Of a stretch of DNA of 64,000 nucleotides, positions 8,801-16,773 are shown piece after piece (the stretch's first letter is position 1; every line of letters starts with the position of its first letter). This DNA comes from Sphingobacterium thalpophilum. GTDB taxonomy: Bacteria > Bacteroidota > Bacteroidia > Sphingobacteriales > Sphingobacteriaceae. The stretch covers positions 3,906,001-3,970,000 of the forward strand of contig NZ_LR590484.1 in assembly GCF_901482695.1 (NCBI RefSeq). Direction: 5' to 3'. The translations under genes were made by a program, and so were the position numbers. Under the pieces are notes generated by a model, which was given only the letters and a program-made list of their open reading frames with translations, did no database searches and had not been told where the DNA came from.

Positions 8801-11225
8801 CGTCGGAGCTTTCCGAGTAATAAACGTTAACATCTGCATCGAACAGGTGGGAAGCAAAACGGGCATAAATACCTGTGGGTATCCAGCGTTCGCCAAGGTT
8901 AAAATCCAGTTCTTCAAATTCGATCCGCCTTGGTCGGGCCTCTTCCAGAACGTTGAGGCTTGTTTTGGCTTCGGTATCCTCCGGATTATTTTCGATATAG
9001 CTGCGTACCTCTTCAGCTTTCTCTACAACGTTCCCCGCAGTCCAGCGTTCGGCTATTTCGTATCCCTTTTGCAAAGGATTGTAATAAATGCGGCCATGTA
9101 AGGCTTCTTTCAGGGCGTCAGCGTTCATACCGCTGATTTCGGACATATACGCCAAATCCACACTTCCATATTTATTGAGCGTGGCTGCTAAGGCTTCTTC
9201 AGGATTGTCAATTGCTATGGTTACTGTCGAAAAGCTTACAGGTCGGCTAAAGATATCCGCTTTGTGTACAACGCCACCGATTACACGTTCCAGGTAAGGC
9301 ATTTCCTTACCCGAACTATCTGTTTTAATGAGCTTAATATTATCTGCATTGTTAAGGTTGCCATACCTTTTGACAAAAGCATCATAAAGGCGGTTCAGGT
9401 TTTCCCTTTCTTCCTTTTGTTCGACCTGATACTGTGCCTCGTTAGTGTAAAGGTGCTGGTACACATCACGGACTTCGATATATGCTTCAGCTCTTGCTCT
9501 TTGCAAGCTGGGTAGTTGCAAGGGATGAAATATGGCGTTTCCTTCTGCGGTATCCACTTCTTGCAAGTGACCGACCCAACCTTTATCCATGGCAAGGCAA
9601 TCATTACGGTGGAACGATTGCAGTTCGCCACTATACGGGGCAACTTCGGGAATAGCTGCTTTAACAGGCTGGCTGCTTCCGTTTACACCTGAAAACAAAT
9701 CTCCGATAGTTTCCTGCTTTTTGCCATCGTTAGATGGCGTTCCATTAACTGCTTTATTGGTAATGGAAGTTGTGTATGGTTGCTGCATTGCACTACTGAA
9801 AAGGTCAGGCTGGCGACCTATTGCACCTCTTCTTTTGTTGGTGCTTTGCCTTTTGATTGATGTGGTCCGTTTGGGCGGAGCAAGAACTGCTACCGGTTCG
9901 TCCGTAGTGTCAAAAAGGTCGAAAATGCTCAGTTGTTTAAGTTCCGGTGGACTTTCACGATGAGCTACCTGTGCAGACAGAGATGGTATTCCCTTTTGGA
10001 TGATTACGGGTTCAATAACCGGCGGTGTAACCTTTGGTTCAATAGGAATTTGTATCACCGGCTCTTCGTTCCGTTCGCCTAGGTACAAATTCAAGTTAAG
10101 GTGCTTTCCAAAATCTTCATTAAGCATCTGTTTGAGGTCCTTGGCAATTCCGCTGGTGCCATCTCTATGGAAATAGATGAGCGCTGGCTGTCCATAAGGG
10201 TCTGTATCCAGTTTGCGGTCTGTATGTACAATCCGTGTATTGTCTGAAAACAGTGCATTGCCAGGCGTATTGTATTCGGTCTGCTTACTTTGGCAAAATA
10301 GTTCTTCCCTTTCGTTAAGGCCTTGTTTAGCCGTATTCTTTTGCAGGACAATCAGGTCACTGCCAACCTCTGTCCCGGCATAATCAGTAAACAGATTATT
10401 AGGTAATCGAACAACTGAAACCAGGTTGTTTTGTTGCATCAAAGCCCTGCGTATCGGTTCGTTCTTCGGGCTGTTCAGAATACCCTGTGAAGTGATGTAA
10501 GCTAACAAACCGCCCTCACGGAGCATATCAGCGCCTTTCAGAAAAAAGTAATTGTGTATGCTTCGGGCTGCCTGTACCTTCGCACTGTCCTTGCTTCTGG
10601 AATAGGTAAGGTCGAATACCGAGGTGTCGCCAAAAGGAATATTGCTGGCTATAACATCATAGTTGTTTTGTTCCCTTTCGGAAATTTCCTCAAAGCCTCC
10701 TATACGAATATTGCTTTCGGGATATAGCTGCTTTAAAATCTTGCCGGTGAGCAGATCCTTTTCGTAAGCAGTAACATCTGCTTTTGTATTCGCTGAAAAA
10801 GATTGTATAAATGAACCGATACCCGCCGAAGGTTCGAGGAATTTGCGGATGTGCAGGCCGCTGTCTCTAAAAGCGGCAGAAATTGCATCTATTACCTCAG
10901 GAGGTGTATAAAAAGCCGTGAGCACAGAACTTTTCATACTATCCACATACCTGCGGTATTGCTTGTCGTCTTCGGAATTTTCTTTGAGCAGCTGGAGAAG
11001 TTCCTGCGTAACAGGGAAAAGCTCGTGTTCGGTCTTTCTCCAATTATTAATGTCTAATGCGCTGGCTATAGGGTTCAGTACGAATTTAAGACCGCCAAAT
11101 CCGCTGTATTGCATCATTGGCAGTCTTTCCCCTACGGAGGCTTGCCGTTTCTCCTTTTCCAGTTTAAAAGCAATTCGCAGGGCATAGATATTCTGTTGGA
11201 GATGTAGCTTTTTACTGAAGCCCAT
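5808..11225 (-). CDS. Giant N6-adenine methylase-SNF2 helicase fusion (polyvalent ICE protein)
   Basis: This 1805-residue protein joins a DNA methyltransferase to a superfamily 2 helicase. Near the N-terminus are the YSGFGGLKF segment (40-48), SAM motif [10 protein letters not shown] (131-139) and a catalytic SNIPFG (194-199), a variant of the NPPY motif. A proline-rich variable linker with QLSIFDLF-like short motifs follows at about 400-560. The helicase part has Walker A GAGKT near residue 957, the DExH-like box VDESHQFKN near 1123, and motif VI-like [11 protein letters not shown] near 1461. A coiled-coil, charged tail ends the protein. Similar fusions occur in conjugative elements and phages, and phage P1 DarB is an antirestriction relative in architecture. 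Protecting the entering DNA is a plausible role. Its start overlaps the DUF1896 gene by 14 bp. Confidence 0.9.
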   Translation of the reverse strand: MGFSKKLHLQQNIYALRIAFKLEKEKRQASVGERLPMMQYSGFGGLKFVLNPIASALDINNWRKTEHELFPVTQELLQLLKENSEDDKQYRRYVDSMKSSVLTAFYTPPEVIDAISAAFRDSGLHIRKFLEPSAGIGSFIQSFSANTKADVTAYEKDLLTGKILKQLYPESNIRIGGFEEISEREQNNYDVIASNIPFGDTSVFDLTYSRSKDSAKVQAARSIHNYFFLKGADMLREGGLLAYITSQGILNSPKNEPIRRALMQQNNLVSVVRLPNNLFTDYAGTEVGSDLIVLQKNTAKQGLNEREELFCQSKQTEYNTPGNALFSDNTRIVHTDRKLDTDPYGQPALIYFHRDGTSGIAKDLKQMLNEDFGKHLNLNLYLGERNEEPVIQIPIEPKVTPPVIEPVIIQKGIPSLSAQVAHRESPPELKQLSIFDLFDTTDEPVAVLAPPKRTTSIKRQSTNKRRGAIGRQPDLFSSAMQQPYTTSITNKAVNGTPSNDGKKQETIGDLFSGVNGSSQPVKAAIPEVAPYSGELQSFHRNDCLAMDKGWVGHLQEVDTAEGNAIFHPLQLPSLQRARAEAYIEVRDVYQHLYTNEAQYQVEQKEERENLNRLYDAFVKRYGNLNNADNIKLIKTDSSGKEMPYLERVIGGVVHKADIFSRPVSFSTVTIAIDNPEEALAATLNKYGSVDLAYMSEISGMNADALKEALHGRIYYNPLQKGYEIAERWTAGNVVEKAEEVRSYIENNPEDTEAKTSLNVLEEARPRRIEFEELDFNLGERWIPTGIYARFASHLFDADVNVYYSESSDDFSVKCHQGNMHIWEKYAVKSESRTFDGIALLKHALVNTTPDITKKMRVGDQEVKVRDMEAIQMANTKIDEIRTAFTDWLHAQNDQFKNRLTDQYNDTFNCFVRPNYDGNHQDFPGLDRKALGIEDLYSSQKDTVWMIKLNNGAICDHEVGAGKTLVMCTAAQEMKRLGLAHKPMIIGLKSNVHEIAEAYRTAYPHAKILFPGKEDFTPQKRLRIFGDIKNNDWDCVILTHDQFGMIPQSPEIQKEILEIELDSVERNLDALQSQGKEVTRGMLAGVIKRKENLEVKLKTLEHDIENRKDDVVDFKMMGIDHLFVDESHQFKNLMFNTRHTRVAGLGNIDGSLKAMNLLFAIRTIQDRTNADMGATFLSGTTISNSLTELYLLFKYLRPRAMEKQGIHSFDAWAAIYARKTTDYEFSVANNIVAKERFRYFIKVPELAQFYSEITDYRTAKDIGIDRPVKNEVLYNIPPTPDQEVFIKKLMDFAKTGNAELLGRAPLSQSEEKAKMLIATDYARKMSLDMRMVSGRYDDHPDNKASHCAANIAKYYNQYNTQKGTQFVFSDLGTYKPGEWNVYSEIKRKLVEDHGIPAHEVRFIQEAKSDKQRKELIKGMNEGKIRVLFGSTSMLGTGVNAQKRAVAIHHLDTPWRPSDLAQRDGRAIRKGNEIAKFFADNQVDVIIYAVEKSLDSYKFNLLYNKQLFIDQLKTNNLGKRTIDEGSMDEKSGMNFSEYVAILSGNTDLLDKAKLEKQIAGLESEKQAFNRSKFSAKYKLQDYTEMLESTQSRLHRMSLDWDNLQGRLQKREDGTVANPVLLEGLPPNADMKQIGTKLNQLADNARTGGQYEEIGTLYGFTLLVKTEMSEKEGVDIRVNRFLVQGEGNIKYTYNNGIMAKEPETASMNFLRALEKLPGYVKQEQEKIAEIKKDLPILQEVVDGTWSKENRLGELKTELAAVERKIQLSIMPEPKEEPVEAQEEKQKEASSVSEDILRTKGVHLPKGVL

Positions 11226-11649
11226 TTTCCTCTATCCATATTGCGATGGTCCCTGTTATTTCGGTATAGAGCAGCTCGTACTCCGGGCCATAAGCGAAAT
11301 CATCGGTTAGCTCATATCTTGCAAAAACAGCCTCGCAAACAGGAAGCATTTTCAGGGCGAAGGGCCGCAGCTCTTCATCGGCCATGATGGTATCAAATTC
11401 ATTGCATACGATCTGAAAAACCGTATCGAATTTGGAGAAGTATAAGCCTTCAAAAAGGATATAATTGGCAATTTCATCGCATTGCGCTATAGCGTTTCCC
11501 GAACGGAAAGCTCCGTCATACGCGTTGGCAGCCCACGATGATCGTTGCGTTATAAACTTTTCATCGTTTGCCTTTTCGGGAAAGCTACTGTTTAGTAATT
11601 CCTTCAGTCGTATCCTGAAATAAGAAAGGTCTTTTTGCTGTGTATCCAT
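11212..11649 (-). CDS. DUF1896 family protein
   Basis: The 145-residue protein contains the segments [19 protein letters not shown] and [16 protein letters not shown], which I recognise as the DUF1896 family found almost only in Bacteroidota conjugative elements. No catalytic motif is evident, and the protein is probably cytoplasmic and helical. The reading frame overlaps the following methylase-helicase gene by 14 bp, implying co-translation and probably a joint function. The 187-bp leader holds a TGCCA-type 10-bp array at 11720-11754. The biochemical role is unknown. Confidence 0.85.
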   Translation of the reverse strand: MDTQQKDLSYFRIRLKELLNSSFPEKANDEKFITQRSSWAANAYDGAFRSGNAIAQCDEIANYILFEGLYFSKFDTVFQIVCNEFDTIMADEELRPFALKMLPVCEAVFARYELTDDFAYGPEYELLYTEITGTIAIWIEENGLQ

Positions 11650-11719
11650 ACAATTATTTGATTTTAGAATGCTACTTGAAGTCTAAAATTAAAGCAGGAA
11701 GACCCCGGCATCTAAGAGG

Positions 11720-11754
11720 TGGTAGTGTTTGGCGTTTAGAGGCAGGATTTGACG
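11720..11754 (-). repeat. 10-bp-periodic TGCCA-type array upstream of DUF1896 gene
   Basis: Read on the minus strand, the units are CGTCA (11754-11750), TGCCT (11744-11740), CGCCA (11734-11730) and TACCA (11724-11720), each spaced by exactly 10 bp. The stretch CGCCAAACACTACCAC (11734-11719) matches the mobC array CGCCAAATACTGCCAC with two mismatches. The array ends 71 bp upstream of the DUF1896 start. It could also affect the divergent DUF262 gene. Confidence 0.55.
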
Positions 11755-11785
11755 CAATAAACTTAGTAGTGAGGGATTTAATTTG

Positions 11786-11793
11786 TATTTTTG
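11786..11793 (+). promoter_or_regulatory. Bacteroidota-type -7 box for the DUF262/HEPN operon
   Basis: TATTTTTG at 11786-11793 fits TAnnTTTG and lies 43 bp upstream of the DUF262 gene start. No clear -33 TTTG partner is seen at the usual 19-21 bp spacing, so the call is tentative. Confidence 0.35.
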
Positions 11794-11836
11794 TTAGTTA
11801 TCAAACCAAACATTTTTAAGCGACAGATATTAGATA

Positions 11837-13975
11837 ATGAATGAATTAGAACCTCTGAAGAGCATTTTTAAAGACAGATTATTTAAAATTCCCGATTACC
11901 AGCGTGGGTACGCCTGGACTACACGCCAACTCAAAGATTTTTGGGAGGATTTGGTCAATCTCCCAGCCGATAGGTTTCACTACACAGGACTACTCTCATT
12001 AAAAAAAGTGGACAAGAATACCTGGTCTAACTGGAATGATGAACGGTGGCTCATTGAAGACAGAGCCTTCAAGCCTTTTCATATTGTTGATGGACAACAA
12101 AGACTAACTACGTTTGTCATATTTATTCAGGCTATTTCGGAACAATTGAGACTTGTTCCGGAAAATAAGGATAAGAAAGATGAAGATATTTATCTGGGCT
12201 CTTTTAGCCTGAAGGCGATTAAGGAAGAGTATTTGGTCATAGAAAGACCGCCGCAGTTGATCATTACAACCTACAAGTTTGGTTATGAGGTTGATAACCC
12301 AAGCTTCAAATTTCTAAGGCACAGGATTTTTCTGGAACCCAATAGTGGAACAATCCAAGAAACCTTCTATACGCTCAACCTTGAAAATGCGAAACGCTTT
12401 TTCAAAGAAAATCTGCAAAATTTCCTTGACAAATACGGGTTAAGTGAAATCGAGATCTTATTCAAGAAAGTCACGCAGAACCTGATGTTCAACGTCTATG
12501 AAATAAGTGATGACTTTGATGTATTCGTTGCATTTGAGACCATGAATAACCGCGGGAAAAAACTATCAAATTTAGAGCTTCTTAAAAATCGCCTAATCTA
12601 TTTAACGACCTTATACGATGAGAAGGAACTTAAAAATGATGAGCGGATTTCTTTGCGTGAGAAAATTAATGATGCCTGGAAGGAAGTCTATTATCAACTG
12701 GGACGGAATAAACAAAATCCACTCAACGATGATGATTTTTTAGTTGCCCATTGGATAATGTATTTTCAATACACAAGAGAAAAAGGCGATGATTATATCA
12801 GGTTTTTGTTGGAGCAGAAATTTACACCGCAAAGTATTTATGCAAAAACAGAAGTGAAGGTTAGTTCTTTACAGGATTTTGAAGAAGTCAGGGAAGATGA
12901 AGATAACGATCAGGAAGAAGTTGAGACAAATGGAGAAGAAGAAACAACAGTATTGCGTTCGCAACTCTCTCCTAAAGAAATTGAAGACTATGTAAACAGT
13001 TTAAAAGCTGCTGCCGTTCACTGGTACAACACCCATAATCCGGTCAACAATCCAGACTTGACTGCACAGGAAAGCTTGTGGATAGACCGATTGAACAGAA
13101 TAGGCATTATCTATTTCCGCCCGCTTGTAACGGTGGCTTTCTTGAACAAGGATGTTAATTCGGATAAGCGAGTTCAATTATTTAAAGCAATCGAGCGCTT
13201 TATATTTATCACATTCCGGCTTAGCCGGGCTTTCTCTACGTATAGAAACAGTGAGTTTTATCGGGCGGCCAGACAATTGCGAAATAGCGAATTGACAATT
13301 GAGCAAATTATCCAGCGTTTGAATGATAGAATGAATTACTGTTTTTATACGCCAGAAAATTCCAGTGAAACTTATTTCGACTATACTTACTTCCAAAAAT
13401 TCATCGACAAGAAATTTAAAAGCGGCGGTGGCTTTTATTATTGGAATGGACTTCGCTACTTCTTGTATGAATATGAAATGGAAAAGGTAAGACGAAGAGG
13501 AAGTCAAAAAATAGATTGGAAGCTTTTTGTAAGGAGCGAAAAAGACAAAGTTTCCATTGAGCACATTTATCCTCAAACGCCAACACATACGGGTTGGAAA
13601 TCCAATTTTAAGGGCTATAAAAAATCACAGCTACCCTTTTTTCAAGGAACATTAGGAAATCTCTTGCCACTCTCACAGAGTATTAATTCTAGTTTGCAAA
13701 ATGATTGCTTTGATGACAAGAAAAGCGCTAAGTATAACGAGAAGAAAGAGAAAATAAGACAAGGTTATGCTGATGGTTCACATTCTGAAATTGAAGTTTC
13801 AGGCTATGCTGTTTGGAATGCTGATGCTATCCTTGATAGAGGCAACAAACTGCTGGAATTTATGGAAGAACGTTGGGATCTGCAATTTGAAAATGAAGCT
13901 GCAAAGGCTGAACTACTGTTCCTTGAATTTATGCTCGAAGAGGAAGAAGAGGAAATACATACGACTGAAGAATAA
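11837..13975 (+). CDS. DUF262/DUF1524 (GmrSD-like) HNH protein
   Basis: The 712-residue protein starts with a DUF262 ParB-like NTPase domain: KIPDYQRGYAWT at about 17-28 and the hallmark DGQQRLTT at about 85. The C-terminal DUF1524-type HNH nuclease region contains SIEHIYPQTP near residue 573. A glutamate-rich stretch lies near residues 350-375. The combination is that of GmrS plus GmrD fused in one chain, the architecture of type IV enzymes that cut modified phage DNA. Only 21 bp separate it from the HEPN gene downstream, so the two form an operon. A defence function is inferred from family and context. Confidence 0.88.
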   Translation: MNELEPLKSIFKDRLFKIPDYQRGYAWTTRQLKDFWEDLVNLPADRFHYTGLLSLKKVDKNTWSNWNDERWLIEDRAFKPFHIVDGQQRLTTFVIFIQAISEQLRLVPENKDKKDEDIYLGSFSLKAIKEEYLVIERPPQLIITTYKFGYEVDNPSFKFLRHRIFLEPNSGTIQETFYTLNLENAKRFFKENLQNFLDKYGLSEIEILFKKVTQNLMFNVYEISDDFDVFVAFETMNNRGKKLSNLELLKNRLIYLTTLYDEKELKNDERISLREKINDAWKEVYYQLGRNKQNPLNDDDFLVAHWIMYFQYTREKGDDYIRFLLEQKFTPQSIYAKTEVKVSSLQDFEEVREDEDNDQEEVETNGEEETTVLRSQLSPKEIEDYVNSLKAAAVHWYNTHNPVNNPDLTAQESLWIDRLNRIGIIYFRPLVTVAFLNKDVNSDKRVQLFKAIERFIFITFRLSRAFSTYRNSEFYRAARQLRNSELTIEQIIQRLNDRMNYCFYTPENSSETYFDYTYFQKFIDKKFKSGGGFYYWNGLRYFLYEYEMEKVRRRGSQKIDWKLFVRSEKDKVSIEHIYPQTPTHTGWKSNFKGYKKSQLPFFQGTLGNLLPLSQSINSSLQNDCFDDKKSAKYNEKKEKIRQGYADGSHSEIEVSGYAVWNADAILDRGNKLLEFMEERWDLQFENEAAKAELLFLEFMLEEEEEEIHTTEE

Positions 13976-13996
13976 CCTACAAAAATATTAATCTAA

Positions 13997-14755
13997 ATGA
14001 ATTATACAGAAAACATTGAACGTTTAAAAATACTGCTTACAGGAGCCTCCACAGATGTTACGATAACCAGTGAAAATGAAGCAGAATATAAAAGGCTAAA
14101 AAACGAACTGAAACAATCTGCTAAGTTTAAGGCCAACGAGCCAAAAGAATTTAAAATATGTGTTACTCTCCAGGAATTTAGGAGAGAGATGCAGGCCAAA
14201 GGAGGCTATGCCGAAAGGAGAAAATATATCAATCAACTCTTCTACCCGCTGATCTCTGATGAGAATTCCCTGTTGGACAGTATAGAGGAAATACAGCAAA
14301 ATATAAACTTTGGTCATCTGAACCTTTTGCCCCAAGATATACAACAAAAAGGACGGGAAATGTCGGAAGTTTACCTTTATCTGTATTGTATTGAAAATTC
14401 GCTGCGAATATTTATCGAGGAAATAATGAAGACGGAAGCGGTAACCATACCGAGAAAGGTGCAGGATACTGTAGACAAATTGAAGAAAAGTGAGCAGGAA
14501 AGTAAATATTTGCCCATACGTGGAAACAGTGATCTCTTTTACTGCGATTTTATAGAGTTGGGAAAAATAATTGTTGGGAATTGGACAATTTTCGGAAAGT
14601 ATTTCCCGAAACAGAATGAACACTGGTTGAATGTCATGGTGGATGAACTGTACAAGATACGATGTTTAGTTGCTCATAATAGTTATGTTGGCAAAGATGA
14701 GCGTGATGCGCTGAAAGTTTATTATAAGAGCATTACCGCACAATTGCGATTATAA
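13997..14755 (+). CDS. HEPN-domain protein, probable RNase effector
   Basis: The 252-residue protein has a charged N-terminal part and a C-terminal helical domain with LYCIENSLRIFIEEIM and then YKIRCLVAHNSY. The segment R-CLVA-H fits the Rx4-6H catalytic motif of HEPN ribonucleases, here at about residues 222-227, in a Swt1-like setting. HEPN proteins cleave RNA and often act as toxins in anti-phage systems. The gene directly follows the DUF262/HNH gene on the same strand, which suggests a DNA sensor or nuclease paired with an RNase. The exact partnership is not one I recognise. Confidence 0.65.
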   Translation: MNYTENIERLKILLTGASTDVTITSENEAEYKRLKNELKQSAKFKANEPKEFKICVTLQEFRREMQAKGGYAERRKYINQLFYPLISDENSLLDSIEEIQQNINFGHLNLLPQDIQQKGREMSEVYLYLYCIENSLRIFIEEIMKTEAVTIPRKVQDTVDKLKKSEQESKYLPIRGNSDLFYCDFIELGKIIVGNWTIFGKYFPKQNEHWLNVMVDELYKIRCLVAHNSYVGKDERDALKVYYKSITAQLRL

Positions 14756-14787
14756 CATTGGGCATTAAGGCGATCACAACGTGGTAA

Positions 14788-14795
14788 TAATTTTG
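14788..14795 (+). promoter_or_regulatory. Possible -7 box upstream of the small XRE gene
   Basis: TAATTTTG at 14788-14795 matches TAnnTTTG and lies 44 bp before the start at 14840. No convincing -33 element was found. Confidence 0.3.
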
Positions 14796-14839
14796 ATGAA
14801 CATTTTGTATTAAGATAACTTAAATTTTAACTTTACTTT

Positions 14840-15058
14840 ATGGCAGCACCCTTTTTATTGAAATTACGCTTAGCATTAGGTATAGAACCAGAAGAAGTTG
14901 CTGAGATATTGCATATCAGCGTTAAGGAGTATTTGGCATTGGAAAATGATCCCAAGGAACATTTTTACGAAGATCAGGCTAAAACGCTCATGAATTGGAT
15001 GACGCCGAAGATGAATGGTAATTTTGATCAGTTCGTTCAGTTGCTCAATCAAAATTAG
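14840..15058 (+). CDS. Small XRE-type HTH protein
   Basis: The 72-residue protein begins MAAPFLLKLRLALGIEPEEV and has an XRE-like helix-turn-helix, AEILHISVKEYLALEND, over residues 20-38. The remainder, a short FYEDQAKTLMNWM helix, is too small for a sensor domain. It lies alone between the HEPN gene and the minus-strand XRE trio and resembles a simple antitoxin or element regulator. Which promoter it controls is unknown. Confidence 0.65.
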   Translation: MAAPFLLKLRLALGIEPEEVAEILHISVKEYLALENDPKEHFYEDQAKTLMNWMTPKMNGNFDQFVQLLNQN

Positions 15059-15198
15059 GTGCGACATTAAAAGATGTAAATCACATGTTGTAAATATGAA
15101 TTTGATATAACGGGTAAACTTAACTTAACGGAGGACCAAATTGTGCAACTTGTGATACGCTTAACTCTTTGTTTGTCATTTAATCTGACTATTGAAAT

Positions 15199-15561
15199 TT
15201 AGTTATTCCTTGTCTTTGCCTGCAGACGACTGGCTTCCTGTTTGCTCTTTCTAATTTGTTCCTCTATATTCTTAATTTGGTCATTTGAGCATCCCTGATA
15301 CATAATATTTACGCCCTGATTACCCTCGTAATTGTTGAAATGATTAGTAAAGGAGGATTTCTCCTGATAATTGAGAATGTACTCCGGAGCAACACCAAAA
15401 ATATCAGCCAATTCGTATAGTCTTGAAACGCTAACGTCTGCAATATTGTTCTCTATATTGCTATACGCTTTGGGAGTGATGCCTAACGCTTTTGCTACAT
15501 TTTCTTTAGATAGCTTTTTTTCCTTTTCTCGTATTTCACGAATATTATCTCCGATTTTCAT
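15199..15561 (-). CDS. XRE-family regulator, paralog 1 of 3
   Basis: This 120-residue protein has an N-terminal XRE domain (IGDNIREIREKEKKLSKENV, then ALGITPKAYSNIENN). A short motif NYEGNQGVNIMYQG lies at about residues 77-90, and the tail is charged and probably coiled (NIEEQIRKSKQEASRL). The two genes upstream on the same strand have the same plan, so the trio arose by duplication. The 15-bp gap to the next gene indicates one transcript. The conserved GNxGxNI motif between the DNA-binding and coil parts is unexplained. Confidence 0.82.
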   Translation of the reverse strand: MKIGDNIREIREKEKKLSKENVAKALGITPKAYSNIENNIADVSVSRLYELADIFGVAPEYILNYQEKSSFTNHFNNYEGNQGVNIMYQGCSNDQIKNIEEQIRKSKQEASRLQAKTRNN

Positions 15562-15576
15562 ATGCTGATTATGTGT

Positions 15577-16008
15577 TTAAAAATCAATACTATTATTTTT
15601 GAGCAAAGCCTCTAATAATGAAATTCTTTTACGTTCACTTTCCAATAACTCTTGCTGCAATTTGTATAACTTCTCCTTATTTCTAAGTTCTTCTTTAGTT
15701 CTTAGATATTCTTGATTAGCGAGATTTGGTTCTCCGCCCTGATACATGATATTTACACCTTTGTTTCCATTGTTATTATGAAAATAATTGAAGAACTCCT
15801 TTTTTGAACTTTTGTAATGGAGGATATACTCAGGGCTACATCCAAAAATTTCTGCAATTTGCTCTAATCTATCCACAGAAATATCCGTAACATTATTTTC
15901 TATGTTCGCATAAGCACGGGTAGAAATTTCCAGCCTTTCAGCAACATGGCTTCTCTTAAAGTTTTTTTCAACTTCCCGTATTTCCCTTATGTTATCTCCA
16001 ACTCTCAT
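15577..16008 (-). CDS. XRE-family regulator, paralog 2 of 3
   Basis: The 143-residue product shares VGDNIREIREVEKNFKRSHV and the HTH helix LEISTRAYANIENN with its downstream neighbour. After the DNA-binding domain comes NNNGNKGVNIMYQG (about residues 76-90), then a predicted coiled coil (RTKEELRNKEKLYKLQQELL). It is the middle gene of three tandem paralogs, 55 bp after the first. The coil suggests homo- or hetero-oligomers with the other two. No ligand-binding domain is present. Confidence 0.82.
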   Translation of the reverse strand: MRVGDNIREIREVEKNFKRSHVAERLEISTRAYANIENNVTDISVDRLEQIAEIFGCSPEYILHYKSSKKEFFNYFHNNNGNKGVNIMYQGGEPNLANQEYLRTKEELRNKEKLYKLQQELLESERKRISLLEALLKNNSIDF

Positions 16009-16063
16009 AACTACATAAAAAATGTTCGTTAAAGATGTGCTTGCAATATCACATAACCGGTTG

Positions 16064-16453
16064 TCAAAAATTAAATTCGATATTATTATCCCTTAAAAGT
16101 TTTTCCAATCTTGGTATTCTGTTCAATTCCTCTTGGTAAAGTTCTTTGTACGCCATCCGGATTTTTTCTTGGTCAATTCCCTGTACATGAATATTGATAC
16201 CGGAATTTCCATTATGATTAAAAAAGAAATTCCTAATTCCTGTAACGGGTTTATTGAGCGTAATCAAATCGGCAACATCGAGGGATAATAAGCGTGCAAT
16301 TGCGTCAAGCATAGAAAGCGTTATGTCTCGCTCATCACTTTCAATTGCTTCATATTCTTCCACACTGATATTAAGCTCTTGCGCAATAAAACTTTTTTCA
16401 ATCTTTTGAGCAGTTCTTATCTGACCGATGTTACTTCCAATTTTCATATTCAA
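16064..16453 (-). CDS. XRE-family regulator, paralog 3 of 3 (first gene)
   Basis: The 129-residue protein has an XRE domain (IGSNIGQIRTAQKIEKSFIA, then LNISVEEYEAIESDER) and the conserved linker NHNGNSGINIHVQG at about residues 80-93. Its short C-terminal helix (EELNRIPRLEKLLRDNNIEF) matches the ending of paralog 2 (LEALLKNNSIDF). It is the first gene of the minus-strand trio. Direct repeats at 16483-16529 lie just upstream and are probable binding sites. It is the most divergent copy. Confidence 0.8.
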   Translation of the reverse strand: MNMKIGSNIGQIRTAQKIEKSFIAQELNISVEEYEAIESDERDITLSMLDAIARLLSLDVADLITLNKPVTGIRNFFFNHNGNSGINIHVQGIDQEKIRMAYKELYQEELNRIPRLEKLLRDNNIEFNF

Positions 16454-16482
16454 TGCTTATTGTTTCTCCAAATATAGTAAAA

Positions 16483-16529
16483 CTTCCAATATGGAACAAA
16501 TTCTTCCAAGTTCGTACAAATTCGTCCAA
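16483..16529. repeat. 20-bp direct repeats upstream of the XRE trio
   Basis: Units start at 16483, 16503 and 16523. The first two read CTTCCAATATGGAACAAATT and CTTCCAAGTTCGTACAAATT (16 of 20 identical), and a third partial unit begins CGTCCAA. The 20-bp period equals two helical turns. They lie 30-76 bp upstream of the first XRE gene (start 16453) and look like an autoregulatory operator. Confidence 0.5.
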
Positions 16530-16629
16530 TGCGGGAAGCTGTTTTCTTCTAAAAAATTGACTGAACAATTTCCTTTGTATTGACAAGAACAAACATGGGA
16601 AGATTGACCTACAAGTATAAGCAATATTG

Positions 16630-16655
16630 TTGCTTGTCCACTAATGGACAAGCAA
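16630..16655. promoter_or_regulatory. Perfect 11-bp inverted repeat between XRE trio and tlpA-like gene
   Basis: TTGCTTGTCCA (16630-16640) and TGGACAAGCAA (16645-16655) are perfect complements around CTAA. The element sits in the 320-bp divergent region 16454-16773, which otherwise holds the direct repeats at 16483 and no convincing gene. No T-run follows on either strand, so an operator is more likely than a terminator. Confidence 0.45.
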
Positions 16656-16773
16656 AAGCCATTGTTTTGTTCTTCTGCCTCAAATTCAGTCTTCGCTCTA
16701 TTATTAAACGCCCGGATTAGCACATGTAAAACCTCCTAACGGAGCAGTATTCTATTGTGTAACCTAACTACGA

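Noticed and set aside
16457-16723. Minus-strand 88-codon frame with a GTG start after AGGAGG, ending 3 bp before the first XRE gene
   Set aside because: GTG starts and strong Shine-Dalgarno sites are rare in Bacteroidota, the amino-acid pattern is not protein-like, and the frame covers the 20-bp direct repeats and the palindrome.
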